From: Gammaproteobacteria bacterium UBA7803
GTDB taxonomy: Bacteria; Pseudomonadota; Gammaproteobacteria; Pseudomonadales; Azotimanducaceae
Length of the DNA stretch: 26,349 nucleotides
Direction of reading: 5' to 3'
NCBI GenBank assembly: GCA_002480525.1
Contig: DLCH01000020.1
Coordinates: forward strand, 11,346-37,694
Positions within the stretch are counted from its first letter, which is position 1. The number at the start of each line of letters is the position of its first letter. The notes below the pieces were generated by a model. The model searched no databases and was not told the DNA's origin. It was given only the letters and a program-made list of their open reading frames with translations. The position numbers were made by a program, and so were the translations under genes. Below, piece after piece: positions 1-7,908 of the stretch.

Positions 1-62
1 CGCCGGGGGCCGGCGAGGCGCCGGATGCCGGCGGAGCCGGACGCACCGGCGGGGAGTCCTGA
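1..62 (+). CDS. 3' tail of an upstream gene, probably the RND periplasmic adaptor (partial)
   Basis: The frame starting at base 3 is open from the window edge to a TGA at 60-62 and encodes a Gly/Ala/Pro-rich tail with no recognisable domain. It ends 4 bases before the ATG at 67 of the RND permease. Membrane fusion (adaptor) proteins usually sit directly upstream of the permease and often end in disordered tails, so this is probably the adaptor C-terminus. That identity is inferred from position only, because nineteen low-complexity residues cannot prove it. A neighbouring frame has an ATG at 25 that would lengthen the permease by 14 residues, and the two readings compete for these bases. Confidence 0.35.
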   Translation, partial: PGAGEAPDAGGAGRTGGES

Positions 63-66
63 GCCG

Positions 67-3000
67 ATGATCTGGAACCTGTGCATCCGCCGGCCGGTCC
101 TCACCTCGGTGATCTGGATCGTCGTCGCCATCTTCGGCATCTACGGCTTCAACCAGATGCCGGTGCGGGAACAGCCCGACGTGGACCCGCCCATCGTCAG
201 CGTCAACGTCGTGCTGCTGGGCGCCGAGCCGGAGGTGCTGGAAACCGAGGTGATCGAGCCCCTCGAGGAGGAGATCAACACCATCGAAGGGCTGAAGGAG
301 CTGCGCTCCACCGCCCGCGAGCAGGTCGCCACCATCACCGCCGAGTTCGAGCTGTGGCGCGACATCGACGTCGCCGCTCAGGACGTGCGCGACCGGGTCA
401 ACCGGGCCCGGCGCGCGCTGCCCGACGACGTCGAGGAGCCCATCGTCCGCAAGCTCGACCCGGACGCCCAGGCGATCATGTGGCTGTCTCTGCTCGGCGA
501 CGAGCGCTGGGACACCGTGCGCCTGTCGGAGTACGCCGAGAACGAGATCCGCGAGCGGCTCGCCGGGGTGCGCGGCGTCGGCCAGGTGCAGATCGGCGGG
601 CAGCGGTCCTACGCCGTCCGGGTGCGGCTCGATCCGGCGAAGCTCGCCGCCCACCGGCTCACCGTGCAGGACGTGGTCGACACAATCCGCCGCAACAACA
701 TCGACATTCCGTCGGGCAGGATCGAGAGCGTGTCCCGCGAGTTCCTGGTCAAGACCCGGGGGCAGTTCGCCTCCGCGGCCCCGATCAACGACCTGATCGT
801 GCGCCAGGGCGAGGCCGGCCCGGTGCGGGTCGGCGACGTCGGCCGGGCCGTCGACAGCGTCGAGAACGACCGCCAGCTCGCGCGCTTCACCGGCGAGCCC
901 ACGGTCGGGCTCGGCATCGTCAAGCAGAGCGACGCGAACGCGGTGGAGCTGTCGCGGGTGGTGCGCGAGCGCATGGCGGAGATCGCCCGGCACTTTCCGC
1001 CGGGCCTGTCCTACGTGATCGCCACCGACGACACTACCTACGTGGCGGAGAACATCGCCGACCTGCAGACCACGATCCTGCTCGCCACCGGCCTGGTGGT
1101 GCTGGTGGTGCTGATCTTCCTGCGCAGCCCCACCGGCACCGTCGCCGTGGCGCTCGCCATCCCCACCTCGCTGGCCGCCGGTTTCGCCGCCATGCACGCC
1201 ATGGGGTTCACGCTGAACGTGCTGTCCATGCTGGCGCTGATCCTGGTGATCGGCATCGTCATCGACGACGCCATCGTCGTCCTCGAGGCCACCTACCGGC
1301 ACATGGAGAGCGGCGCCGAGCCCAAGCCGGCGGCGCGCACGGGCACCACCGAGGTCGCCTTCCCGGCCATCGCCAACAGCCTGTCGCTGGCGGCGGTGTT
1401 CATCCCGGTGGCCTTCACCGGCGGCATGATCGGCCGGTTCTTCTTCGAGTTCGGGGTGACGGTGACGGCCTGCGTGCTCGCCTCCACCGCCACCGCGCTG
1501 ACGCTGACGCCGATGCTGTGCTCGCGGTTCCTGCGGGTGCCGGAACGCCACGGCCGGCTGTTCGAGGCCTCCGAGCGCGCCTTCGAGCGCCTCGAGTCGG
1601 GCTACGAGCGGCTGCTGGACGCCGCCTTCCGGCAGCGCGCCCTGACCGTCGCAGTGGGGGTCGGCGCGCTGGCCGTGGGCATCCTCGCGTTCAGCGACCT
1701 GTCGACGGAGTTCGCGCCGGACGTCGACCGCGGCGAGTTCGTGATCTCCTACGAGGTGCCCCAGGGCGCCACCCTGCGCGAGACCGACGCCTACGCGCGG
1801 GAGATCGAGACCATGCTCGGCGACATGCCGGAGGTGACCCACTGGTTCCTGGCCGTGGCCCTGTCCCAGGGCGGCGGCCCGGGCGAGGTCAATCGCGGCG
1901 TGGTGTTCGTCAAGCTGACGCCGCGGTCGGAACGCGCGCGCCATCAGCAGCAGGTCATGCAGGACGCCCGGGAACGGCTGGAGCGGATTCCGGCGGGCCG
2001 GGCCTTCGTGGTGGACGCCGGCGGCGGACCCGGCGGCGGAGCGCCGCTGCAGATCGTGCTGCAGCACCGCGACCTCGACACCCTGGCCCGGCAGCAGGAG
2101 CGGATGATGCGCTGGATGCGCGAGCAGCGGGACTTCGTCGGCGTCAACTCGGATCTGCGGGTCAACGCGCCCCGGGCCGAGGTGAGCATCCTGCGGGACA
2201 AGGCGTCCGAGAGCGGCATCAGCGTCGCCGACATCTCCAACACGCTGCGCTACCTGCTGGGCGAGCCCCAGATCTCCCAGATCGAGCGCGGCAGCGAGCG
2301 CTACGAGGTGATCACCGAAGTGGAGGGACGCGGCGGCATGGTGCCGGCCATGCTCGGCGATCTGTACGTGCGCTCGGCCGGCGGCCGGCTGATCGCCCTC
2401 GACAATCTGGTCGATGTGCGCGAAACCATCGGCCCGAGCGCGGTGCACCACTTCAACCGCCAGCGGGCGGCGACCATCTCGGCCTCCACGCCGCCGGGGG
2501 TCGCGCTCGGGGACGCCATCGACAAGGCCGAGCGGTTCATCCGCGCCGAGCTGCCGGCGGACTTCGACTTCGAGGTCGCCGGCCAGGCCCAGGATTTCCA
2601 GGAGTCGTTCTACTACCTCACCATCGCCCTGGTGATGTCGATCGTGTTCATCTACCTGGTGCTCGCCGCCCAGTTCGAATCCCTGCTGCACCCGTTCACC
2701 ATTCTGCTGGCGCTGCCGCTGTCCGCGGTGGGCGCGTTCGGCTCGCTGTGGCTGCTGGGCATGGAGTTCAGCGTGTTCGCCTTCATCGGCCTGATCATGC
2801 TGATGGGCCTGGTCACCAAGAACGCCATCCTGCTGGTGGACTACACGCTGGTGCTCGAAGCGCGCGGCCGGGACCCGGTGAGCGCGGCGCGGGAGGCCGC
2901 CAGGGTGCGGTTCCGACCGGTGCTGATGACTGCCTGCTCCACCGTGCTCGGCATGATGCCCATCGCCTTCGGCTTCGGCGCCGGCGGCGAGGCCCGGTCG

Positions 3001-3159
3001 CCGCTCGGCGTGTCCGTGGCGGTGGGCATCGCGTCGTCGACCCTGCTGACCCTGGTGGTGATTCCGGTGGTGTTCACCCTGTTCGACGCGGCGCGCCGCC
3101 GGCTGCGGCCCGCCGGCCGCGGGCCGTCGGCCCCGGCCGCGCCGGGAGCACGGCCGTGA
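67..3159 (+). CDS. RND (HAE-1 type) multidrug efflux permease
   Basis: This is the inner-membrane proton-driven pump subunit of a tripartite efflux system, working with a periplasmic adaptor and an outer-membrane channel. At about 1030 residues it has the normal full length for the family. The N-terminal helix begins MIWNLCIRRPVLTSVIW, followed by the usual duplicated layout of porter loops and two six-helix blocks. The TM4 proton-relay aspartate pair is visible in VIGIVIDDAIVVLEAT and the TM10 lysine in GLVTKNAILLVDY, so the relay looks intact and favours drug or hydrophobe (HAE) over metal (HME) substrates. I prefer the ATG at 67 because the protein then begins at the conserved first helix and has GGGGAG at 51-56 ahead of it. 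An ATG at 25 is possible. The substrate cannot be read from sequence. The stop overlaps the next gene's start (GTGA). Confidence 0.95.
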   Translation: MIWNLCIRRPVLTSVIWIVVAIFGIYGFNQMPVREQPDVDPPIVSVNVVLLGAEPEVLETEVIEPLEEEINTIEGLKELRSTAREQVATITAEFELWRDIDVAAQDVRDRVNRARRALPDDVEEPIVRKLDPDAQAIMWLSLLGDERWDTVRLSEYAENEIRERLAGVRGVGQVQIGGQRSYAVRVRLDPAKLAAHRLTVQDVVDTIRRNNIDIPSGRIESVSREFLVKTRGQFASAAPINDLIVRQGEAGPVRVGDVGRAVDSVENDRQLARFTGEPTVGLGIVKQSDANAVELSRVVRERMAEIARHFPPGLSYVIATDDTTYVAENIADLQTTILLATGLVVLVVLIFLRSPTGTVAVALAIPTSLAAGFAAMHAMGFTLNVLSMLALILVIGIVIDDAIVVLEATYRHMESGAEPKPAARTGTTEVAFPAIANSLSLAAVFIPVAFTGGMIGRFFFEFGVTVTACVLASTATALTLTPMLCSRFLRVPERHGRLFEASERAFERLESGYERLLDAAFRQRALTVAVGVGALAVGILAFSDLSTEFAPDVDRGEFVISYEVPQGATLRETDAYAREIETMLGDMPEVTHWFLAVALSQGGGPGEVNRGVVFVKLTPRSERARHQQQVMQDARERLERIPAGRAFVVDAGGGPGGGAPLQIVLQHRDLDTLARQQERMMRWMREQRDFVGVNSDLRVNAPRAEVSILRDKASESGISVADISNTLRYLLGEPQISQIERGSERYEVITEVEGRGGMVPAMLGDLYVRSAGGRLIALDNLVDVRETIGPSAVHHFNRQRAATISASTPPGVALGDAIDKAERFIRAELPADFDFEVAGQAQDFQESFYYLTIALVMSIVFIYLVLAAQFESLLHPFTILLALPLSAVGAFGSLWLLGMEFSVFAFIGLIMLMGLVTKNAILLVDYTLVLEARGRDPVSAAREAARVRFRPVLMTACSTVLGMMPIAFGFGAGGEARSPLGVSVAVGIASSTLLTLVVIPVVFTLFDAARRRLRPAGRGPSAPAAPGARP

Positions 3160-3458
3160 AGCTGGTCGTCATCAGCGTCCACTTCGAGTACGCGGACGTC
3201 ATCGAGGCCATCGTGGACCAGCACGACGTGAGCCACTACTTCGTGTTCCCCCGGGTCGAGGGCCGGGACAGCGAGGGCTTCCACGAGGGCTCCCAGGTCC
3301 ATCCCGGCAACCTCGCGGCCCTGCACGTCCGCATCGACGACGACGCCGTCGACGCGCTGTTCGGGGATCTCGAGGGGTTCCGGCGCGAGAAGAAGGCACA
3401 CGCGCACCTCGAAGCCATCGTCGTCCCCATCGAGCGGCGGATGGGCCCGGACGCCTGA
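3156..3458 (+). CDS. Small PII/DUF3240-like protein coupled to the RND pump
   Basis: This encodes a 100-residue protein with no signal peptide or membrane helix, so it is cytosolic. Its start GTG overlaps the stop of the RND permease by 4 bases (GTGA), and GGGAG lies at 3144-3148, so translation is coupled to the pump gene. The pattern is a strand (KLVVISV), a helix (YADVIEAIVDQH), a strand (SHYFVFPRVEG), a variable loop, a strand (NLAALHVRI), a helix and a final strand (EAIVVPIE). This beta-alpha-beta repeat is typical of PII/CutA/DUF3240 ferredoxin-like folds. DUF3240 and PII-like proteins are known next to RND permeases. The fold assignment is by pattern only, and the nucleotide-binding residues of classical GlnB are not evident. 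A role as trimeric pump regulator or ligand sensor is inference. Confidence 0.82.
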   Translation: MKLVVISVHFEYADVIEAIVDQHDVSHYFVFPRVEGRDSEGFHEGSQVHPGNLAALHVRIDDDAVDALFGDLEGFRREKKAHAHLEAIVVPIERRMGPDA

Positions 3459-3550
3459 CGACACCCCGGCTCCGGCCGTCCGGAGGCCGCCAAGACAGGC
3501 GTTTCGCGCCGCCCGGCGCTGCATGGCCGCGCCGTCTCGACGGGGCTTCG

Positions 3551-3579
3551 CTGAAGTGCGCCGCCCATCCGGGTATGCT
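3551..3579 (+). promoter_or_regulatory. Candidate sigma70-type promoter for the BCCT gene
   Basis: A -10-like TATGCT at 3574-3579 is preceded at 17 bases by a weak -35-like CTGAAG at 3551-3556. The expected start of transcription gives an untranslated leader of about 20-25 bases before the ATG at 3608. The call rests on hexamer resemblance only. Confidence 0.3.
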
Positions 3580-3607
3580 GTTGCGGCAGGCCACGGAGGA
3601 GGAATGG

Positions 3608-5233
3608 ATGCTGGAGCGACTCGCGGAGCGGCTGGGACTGAACGCCATACCCCAGATTTTCTTCGTCTCGGCGGCGCTCGCCGCGCTGTTCGTGGCCTTC
3701 GCCATACCCTTCCACACCGAGTTCGCCGACTTCTTCGGGCTTCTCACCAGCTTCACGGTGGCCTACTTCGGCTGGTTCTACATTCTCAGCGTGACCGGCC
3801 TGCTGATCTTCCTGATCTGGATCGCGACGTCCCGCTACGGCCACATCCGCCTCAGCCGTGACCACGAGCAGCCGGAGTACGGCACGGTGACCTGGTTCGC
3901 CATGCTGTTCGCCGCCGGCATCGGCACGATCCTCATGTTCTGGGGCGTGGCGGAACCCATGTCGCACTTCGCCAACCCGCCCCTGGAGGGCGTCGAGCCC
4001 GCATCCCACGACGCCGCCAAGCTGGCGATGACCATCGCCCTGTATCACTTCGGCCTGCACACCTGGACCATCTTCACGCTGCCCGCCCTGGCGATCGGCT
4101 ACTTCGCCTACCGTCAGGGGCTGCCGATGCGCATCAGCAGCATCTTCTACACGGTGCTCGGCGAGAAGATCTTCGGGCCCTGGGGCTGGCTCATCGACAT
4201 CATCGCCGTGCTCGGCACCCTGTTCGGCGTCGCCGTGTCCGTCGGACTGGGCACGCTGCAGCTCAACAGCGGCCTGCACTATCTGGTCGACCTGCCCACC
4301 GGCGCCGCCTCCCAGATCGCCATCGTCGCGGTGATCACGGCCATCGCCACGGTGTCGGTGGCGCTGGGTCTGGATCGCGGCATCAAGCGCCTGTCCGAGT
4401 TCAACATCGTCATCGCGCTGGTGATCCTGCTGTTCGTGTGGATCGCCGGGCCGACCCTGTTCATGACGGCCGGCACGGTGCAGAACTTCGGCAACTACCT
4501 GCAGAACCTGCCGTGGCTCGCCTTCTGGACCGAAACCTACCAGGGCACCGAGTGGCAGCGGAGCTGGACCGTGTTCTACTGGGCGTGGACCATTTCCTGG
4601 GCGCCCTACGTCGGCATCTTCATCGCGCGCATCTCCCGCGGGCGCACCATCCGCCAGTTCGTGTTCGGCGCGCTCGGCGCCCCGCTGCTGTTCACGGTGA
4701 TCTGGTTCTCGGTGTTCGGCCTCGCCGCCATGGACCTCGAGCTCAACGGCGGCGTCGACCTCGCCGCCCAGGTGCAGGCCGACGTGTCCGTGGCGCTGTT
4801 CTCGTTCCTAGAGAACTACCCGCTGGCGAGCATCACCTCGCTGATGTCGGTGGTGATCATCATCGTCTTCCTGACCACCTCGGCGGACTCCGCGGCGCTG
4901 GTGATCGATCTGCTGTCGCGCCATGCCGACGAGCGCTCCCACACCGGCCAGCGGGTGTTCTGGACCCTGCTGCTCGGCGCCATCGCCGGCACCCTGCTGC
5001 TCGGCGGCGGCCTCGACGCCCTGCAGAACGTCATCACCACCCTGGGTTTCCCGTTCTGCGTGCTGCTGGTGTTCATGGCGGTGGCGCTCACCCGGGCGCT
5101 GCACGCCGACTATCTGGGATACTCGCTCGACGATCTGGTCGCCGGCCGCACGCCGCGGATCGACCCGATGGGCTCCGACAGCGCCGACGCGGACCGGGCG
5201 CATCCGCCGCCGAAGAGCCCCCACGAGCACTGA
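3608..5233 (+). CDS. BCCT-family betaine/choline/carnitine-type transporter
   Basis: This 541-residue inner-membrane carrier of the BCCT family (LeuT fold, 12 TM segments) takes up quaternary-amine compatible solutes such as glycine betaine or choline. The start is the ATG at 3608 because GGAGGAGGAA lies just upstream; an in-frame ATG at 3575 has no such site and overlaps the likely -10. Family hallmarks are the TM segment with GVAEPMSHF (about residues 113-121), the Trp-rich stretch WAWTISWAPYVGIFIARISR and the TTSADSAALVIDLLS segment matching the Thr-Ser of the BetP Na2 site. The glycine stretch normally reading GMGIG is GIGTI here (residues 104-108), which could affect ion coupling. The charged N- and C-terminal tails are short, unlike osmosensing BetP, so an osmostress-activated mode is not supported. 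The substrate is not determined. Confidence 0.94.
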   Translation: MLERLAERLGLNAIPQIFFVSAALAALFVAFAIPFHTEFADFFGLLTSFTVAYFGWFYILSVTGLLIFLIWIATSRYGHIRLSRDHEQPEYGTVTWFAMLFAAGIGTILMFWGVAEPMSHFANPPLEGVEPASHDAAKLAMTIALYHFGLHTWTIFTLPALAIGYFAYRQGLPMRISSIFYTVLGEKIFGPWGWLIDIIAVLGTLFGVAVSVGLGTLQLNSGLHYLVDLPTGAASQIAIVAVITAIATVSVALGLDRGIKRLSEFNIVIALVILLFVWIAGPTLFMTAGTVQNFGNYLQNLPWLAFWTETYQGTEWQRSWTVFYWAWTISWAPYVGIFIARISRGRTIRQFVFGALGAPLLFTVIWFSVFGLAAMDLELNGGVDLAAQVQADVSVALFSFLENYPLASITSLMSVVIIIVFLTTSADSAALVIDLLSRHADERSHTGQRVFWTLLLGAIAGTLLLGGGLDALQNVITTLGFPFCVLLVFMAVALTRALHADYLGYSLDDLVAGRTPRIDPMGSDSADADRAHPPPKSPHEH

Positions 5234-5255
5234 GACGGTCCGGCGGCGGCGATGG

Positions 5256-5261
5256 TAGACT
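5256..5261 (+). promoter_or_regulatory. -10-like TAGACT before the methyltransferase
   Basis: TAGACT lies 46 bases upstream of the methyltransferase ATG, after the BCCT stop, and would let this gene be transcribed separately. No convincing -35 is seen. Confidence 0.25.
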
Positions 5262-5307
5262 CGTTCCGGACCCTGATCCTCATGCGTCGAGACAGGAGTG
5301 GCTGCCC

Positions 5308-5886
5308 ATGACCTCGTCGACCTGGACGTTCTTTCAGGCGTTTCTCAGATCGCCCCGCGTGGTCGCTTCGATGATTCCGAGCTCGCCGTTTCTCGAGCGC
5401 CGGCTGGTCCGCGCCGCCGGACTCGACCGGGCGCGGGTCGTGGTCGAGCTCGGCGCCGGCACGGGCGGCACCACCCGGGCCATGCTCGCCGCCATGCGGC
5501 CCGACGCCAGGCTGATCGCCATCGAGCGCACCGCAGCGTTCGTCGGCCCTCTGGAGCGCATCGGCGACCCGCGGCTGACGGTGATCAACGGCTGCGCCAG
5601 CACCATCGTCGCGCAGCTCGAAAGGCTCGGCCTCGACCGCGCCGACGACGTGGTGTCGGGCATACCGTTCTCGACCATGCCCCAGGACCTGGCGGCCGAC
5701 ATCGCCCGGGAGGTGCACCGGGCGCTGGCCCCCGACGGGCACTTCGTCGCCTACCAGTTCACCGACAAGGTGGCCGACTTCGCCCGGCCCGTGTTCGGCC
5801 AGCCCAGGGTCGAGCACGAGCTGCGCAACGTGCCGCCGCTGAAGATCTTCACCTGGGCCCGCGACGCGGCCTCCGCCGCCGCCTGA
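5308..5886 (+). CDS. SAM-dependent methyltransferase, PmtA/KsgA-like (possible phospholipid N-methyltransferase)
   Basis: This 192-residue soluble Rossmann-fold methyltransferase has SAM motif I at residues 44-54 (VVVELGAGTGG) and the acidic ribose-binding Glu at about 73 (LIAIER). In place of the NPPY of rRNA or DNA adenine methylases it has SGIPFSTMP, the variant seen in PmtA-type phosphatidylethanolamine N-methyltransferases. The N-terminus (WTFFQAFLRSPRVVASMIPSS) also fits that group, where it forms an amphipathic membrane-binding helix. The likely reaction is stepwise methylation of PE toward phosphatidylcholine, but other small-molecule or lipid substrates cannot be excluded. The start ATG at 5308 has CAGGAG about 9 bases upstream. 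It is 74 bases downstream of the BCCT gene and convergent with the TPR gene. Confidence 0.85.
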   Translation: MTSSTWTFFQAFLRSPRVVASMIPSSPFLERRLVRAAGLDRARVVVELGAGTGGTTRAMLAAMRPDARLIAIERTAAFVGPLERIGDPRLTVINGCASTIVAQLERLGLDRADDVVSGIPFSTMPQDLAADIAREVHRALAPDGHFVAYQFTDKVADFARPVFGQPRVEHELRNVPPLKIFTWARDAASAAA

Positions 5887-5937
5887 CCCGGCCGGCCCCG
5901 CGCGGGCACTGGACACCGCGCCCGGCACACCGCGCAA

Positions 5938-5962
5938 CGAAGAAAGGGGCCCGCAGGCCCCT
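5938..5962 (-). terminator. Intrinsic terminator of the TPR gene
   Basis: A 7-bp GC stem (AGGGGCC / GGCCCCT, 5945-5951 and 5956-5962) with a CGCA loop is followed, on the minus strand, by a TTTCTT tract. This is the correct order for Rho-independent termination of the minus-strand TPR gene ending at 6012. The plus-strand side has no T tract, so it acts in one direction. Confidence 0.6.
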
Positions 5963-6011
5963 CGTCTCCGGCAGCCCGGCTGCCCGCCGGCGCTGCGCGC
6001 CCTTCACCCGC

Positions 6012-6515
6012 TCAGTTGGCGGTGCCGGCGATGCCGCTGGCCGAGATCACTTCGAGGTTGGCACGCGCGTTGGCGTTGTCCTCGTCGAGGGACAGCGCGC
6101 GCTCGAAGTCGGCGCGGGCGCCGAACACGTCGCCGGCCACCGCGCGGACCACACCGCGGTTGGAGTAGAGGTGCGTCATGATGGCGGTCCGCTTGCCGGT
6201 GCCCATCAGCAGCGAGGAGTTGAGATCCGTCGGCGCGACGCTCAGCGCCCGCTGGCAGCTCTCCATGGCGCCGTCGACGTCCTTGGACTTGAGCAGGCTG
6301 ACGCACAGGTTGGCGTGCCGCGCGTACCGGTTCAGCTCGGCGCGGCGGGAATCCAGCAGCTCGCTGGCGGCGTCGTAGTTCTCGGACATGATCTCTTCGA
6401 AGCCGAGGGTGTCGCCGAAGGCGGTCATGCGGTAGCCCGCGTGGGCGGAGCCGACGGCGAGCAGCGCCGTGAGAGCCAGGGCAGCGGTGGTGGCGGATTT
6501 GCGGGAAGCGGTCAT
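6012..6515 (-). CDS. Secreted TPR-repeat protein
   Basis: This 167-residue exported protein has a start ATG at 6515 with GGAG about 10 bases upstream. An upstream in-frame ATG at 6575 would bury the signal peptide and is rejected. Residues 1-26 form a classical Sec signal (basic start, Ala/Leu-rich core, AHA cleavage site just before GYRM). The mature protein is helical, with at least one clear tetratricopeptide repeat near the C-terminus (SNRGVVRAVAGDVFGARADFERALSLDED, shown in two parts: SNRGVVRAVAGDVFGA and RADFERALSLDED) and weaker repeats before it containing MESCQRALSVAPTD. It is probably periplasmic. TPRs mediate protein-protein contact and no enzymatic function is visible. It stands alone between a terminator and the LysR gene. 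Confidence 0.8.
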   Translation of the reverse strand: MTASRKSATTAALALTALLAVGSAHAGYRMTAFGDTLGFEEIMSENYDAASELLDSRRAELNRYARHANLCVSLLKSKDVDGAMESCQRALSVAPTDLNSSLLMGTGKRTAIMTHLYSNRGVVRAVAGDVFGARADFERALSLDEDNANARANLEVISASGIAGTAN

Positions 6516-6640
6516 TGCAGGTACTCCGTTGGCTGGTTGCAGTAGACGCTTCTCAAGGTAGCCGCCGGCTAACATGCCGACAAACGATCATTGGTCCAGC
6601 GACGGATGAGGAAACTTCAGGCCGTCGCGCAGGCCAGCGG

Positions 6641-7537
6641 TCAGGCCGCTTCGGACGCCTGCTCGGCCTCGGCGAACACGTCGACGATCCAGCGCCACAG
6701 CGTGTCGGTCGCCTCGGGGTGGTCGCCGTCGTCCGCGGCCACCACGTAGTAGCTCTCCGGCGACACCAGGTCCTGGGAGAACAGCCGCAGCAGCGCGCCG
6801 GACTGGAACCAGCTCTGGGAGATGGGCATCGGGATCAGCGCCACGCCGGCGCCCCGCTCGGCGGCGCGGGCCAGCGCGAACATGCTGTCCAGCCGGATGA
6901 TCTGGCGGGCCGACGGCGCGGCCACCCCGGCCAGGTCCGCCCAGCGGCGCCACGCGTCCGGCCGGCCCTGGTGCAGCAGCAGCGTCGCCTGCTCCAGCGC
7001 CGCCGTGCCGGCACGGGAGTAGCGCGCGTGCAGCTCCGGGCTGCAGGCCGGGACGTAGCGCACCGGGAACAGTTCCGCCCAGCGGGGCGCTTCCGGCCGG
7101 CGGTCGGTCAGCACGATGCTCACGTCCGCGCGGCCGCTCGACGAGTCGCCGGGGGCGGTGGTCTCGATCCGCAGATCGATGTGCCGGTGGCGCTCCGAGA
7201 ACGACGCCACCTGGGGCATGAACAGCTCGCTGGCGAAGAACTCCGGCATGCGGATGGTGAGGGGCGCGCGCCGGGGACGCTCCCGGAACCGGGCCGTCGC
7301 CTGCTCGATGGCCCGGAGGTGCGGGCGCACTTCGCGAAACAGCTGGCGGCCGGACTCCGTCAGCACCACGGAGCGGGTCCGCCGCTCGAACAGCTTGGTG
7401 CCCAGGTGCGACTCGAGGTCTCTGATCTGATGACTGACGGCGGACGCGGTGAGACACAGCTCGTCCGCCGCCTGCTTGAAACTCAGGTGTTCGGCGGCCA
7501 GGCAGAACGCCCGCAGCCCACGGAACTGTACGAGCAT
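6641..7537 (-). CDS. LysR-type transcriptional regulator, GcvA-like
   Basis: This 298-residue LTTR has an N-terminal winged helix-turn-helix at residues 4-63 (FRGLRAFCLAAEHLSFKQAA, then LCLTASAVSHQIRDLE and LGTKLFERR). A periplasmic-binding-protein-like effector domain follows from about residue 90. The HTH wording (LTASAVSHQIRDLE) and the overall length match the GcvA subgroup. The effector is unknown. LTTRs usually control a divergent gene; the nearest is the transglutaminase-like gene at 7909, 371 bases away, which is a long distance. The antiporter downstream of that gene is another possible target. No strong Shine-Dalgarno precedes the ATG. Confidence 0.93.
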   Translation of the reverse strand: MLVQFRGLRAFCLAAEHLSFKQAADELCLTASAVSHQIRDLESHLGTKLFERRTRSVVLTESGRQLFREVRPHLRAIEQATARFRERPRRAPLTIRMPEFFASELFMPQVASFSERHRHIDLRIETTAPGDSSSGRADVSIVLTDRRPEAPRWAELFPVRYVPACSPELHARYSRAGTAALEQATLLLHQGRPDAWRRWADLAGVAAPSARQIIRLDSMFALARAAERGAGVALIPMPISQSWFQSGALLRLFSQDLVSPESYYVVAADDGDHPEATDTLWRWIVDVFAEAEQASEAA

Positions 7538-7908
7538 CGGCTACTACTCTGAAACGAAACCAAGGCTTCGACGCGGCCCATGCTGCAAATTGCGCGCCAG
7601 CCGCCGGAATCCCGCGCAACACCGCCGCACACCCGTCCGCGAGGCACGCAAACGGCGCATGGCGCGCAGGCCGGCGGGACGTGGCGCGCCATGGTGGTGC
7701 GCGGCCGGACGCCACGGACCGGGTGCGGCGGCGGGTGTTAGCATGGCTCCGGAACGCAGACGGAGTCCCCGATGAGCCGCCCTGGTACCGCCACCGACGG
7801 AACGCCGATGCCGCCCGTTGCCGTGCAGCGGGCCGCCGATCCGGTCGTCAGGGCCCAGTCGTTGCGGAGCGTCGCGCCGGCGAACCCGGGCAGCGGCAGG
7901 AGCGGCCG
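7538..7908. other. 371-base divergent intergenic region between the LysR and transglutaminase-like genes
   Basis: No convincing gene is seen in this stretch. It holds a small dyad GCAAATTGC at 7585-7593 that could be part of an LTTR operator, and a plus-strand -10-like TAGCAT at 7739-7744. There is also a 46-codon open frame from an ATG at 7772 (weak GGAG upstream) to a TGA at 7910-7912, which overlaps the next gene's GTG by the GTGA pattern. That small frame has GC-rich third positions but no recognisable product, so it is noted here and not called as a gene. The TAGCAT is the likeliest promoter for the 7909 gene. Confidence 0.4.

Noticed and set aside
81..3155. Long Arg-rich open frame running inside the RND gene up to the PII-like gene
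   Set aside because: Only its last 100 codons, from the GTG at 3156, look like a real protein. The rest is in a wrong frame of the pump.
3575..3607. ATG at 3575 as start of the BCCT protein
   Set aside because: It overlaps the -10-like TATGCT and lacks a ribosome-binding site. The ATG at 3608 has a strong one.
6543..6548. CGTCTA on the minus strand upstream of the TPR gene as an ECF -10
   Set aside because: No AAC-containing -35 is found 16-17 bases upstream. The nearby GCAACC is downstream of the hexamer.
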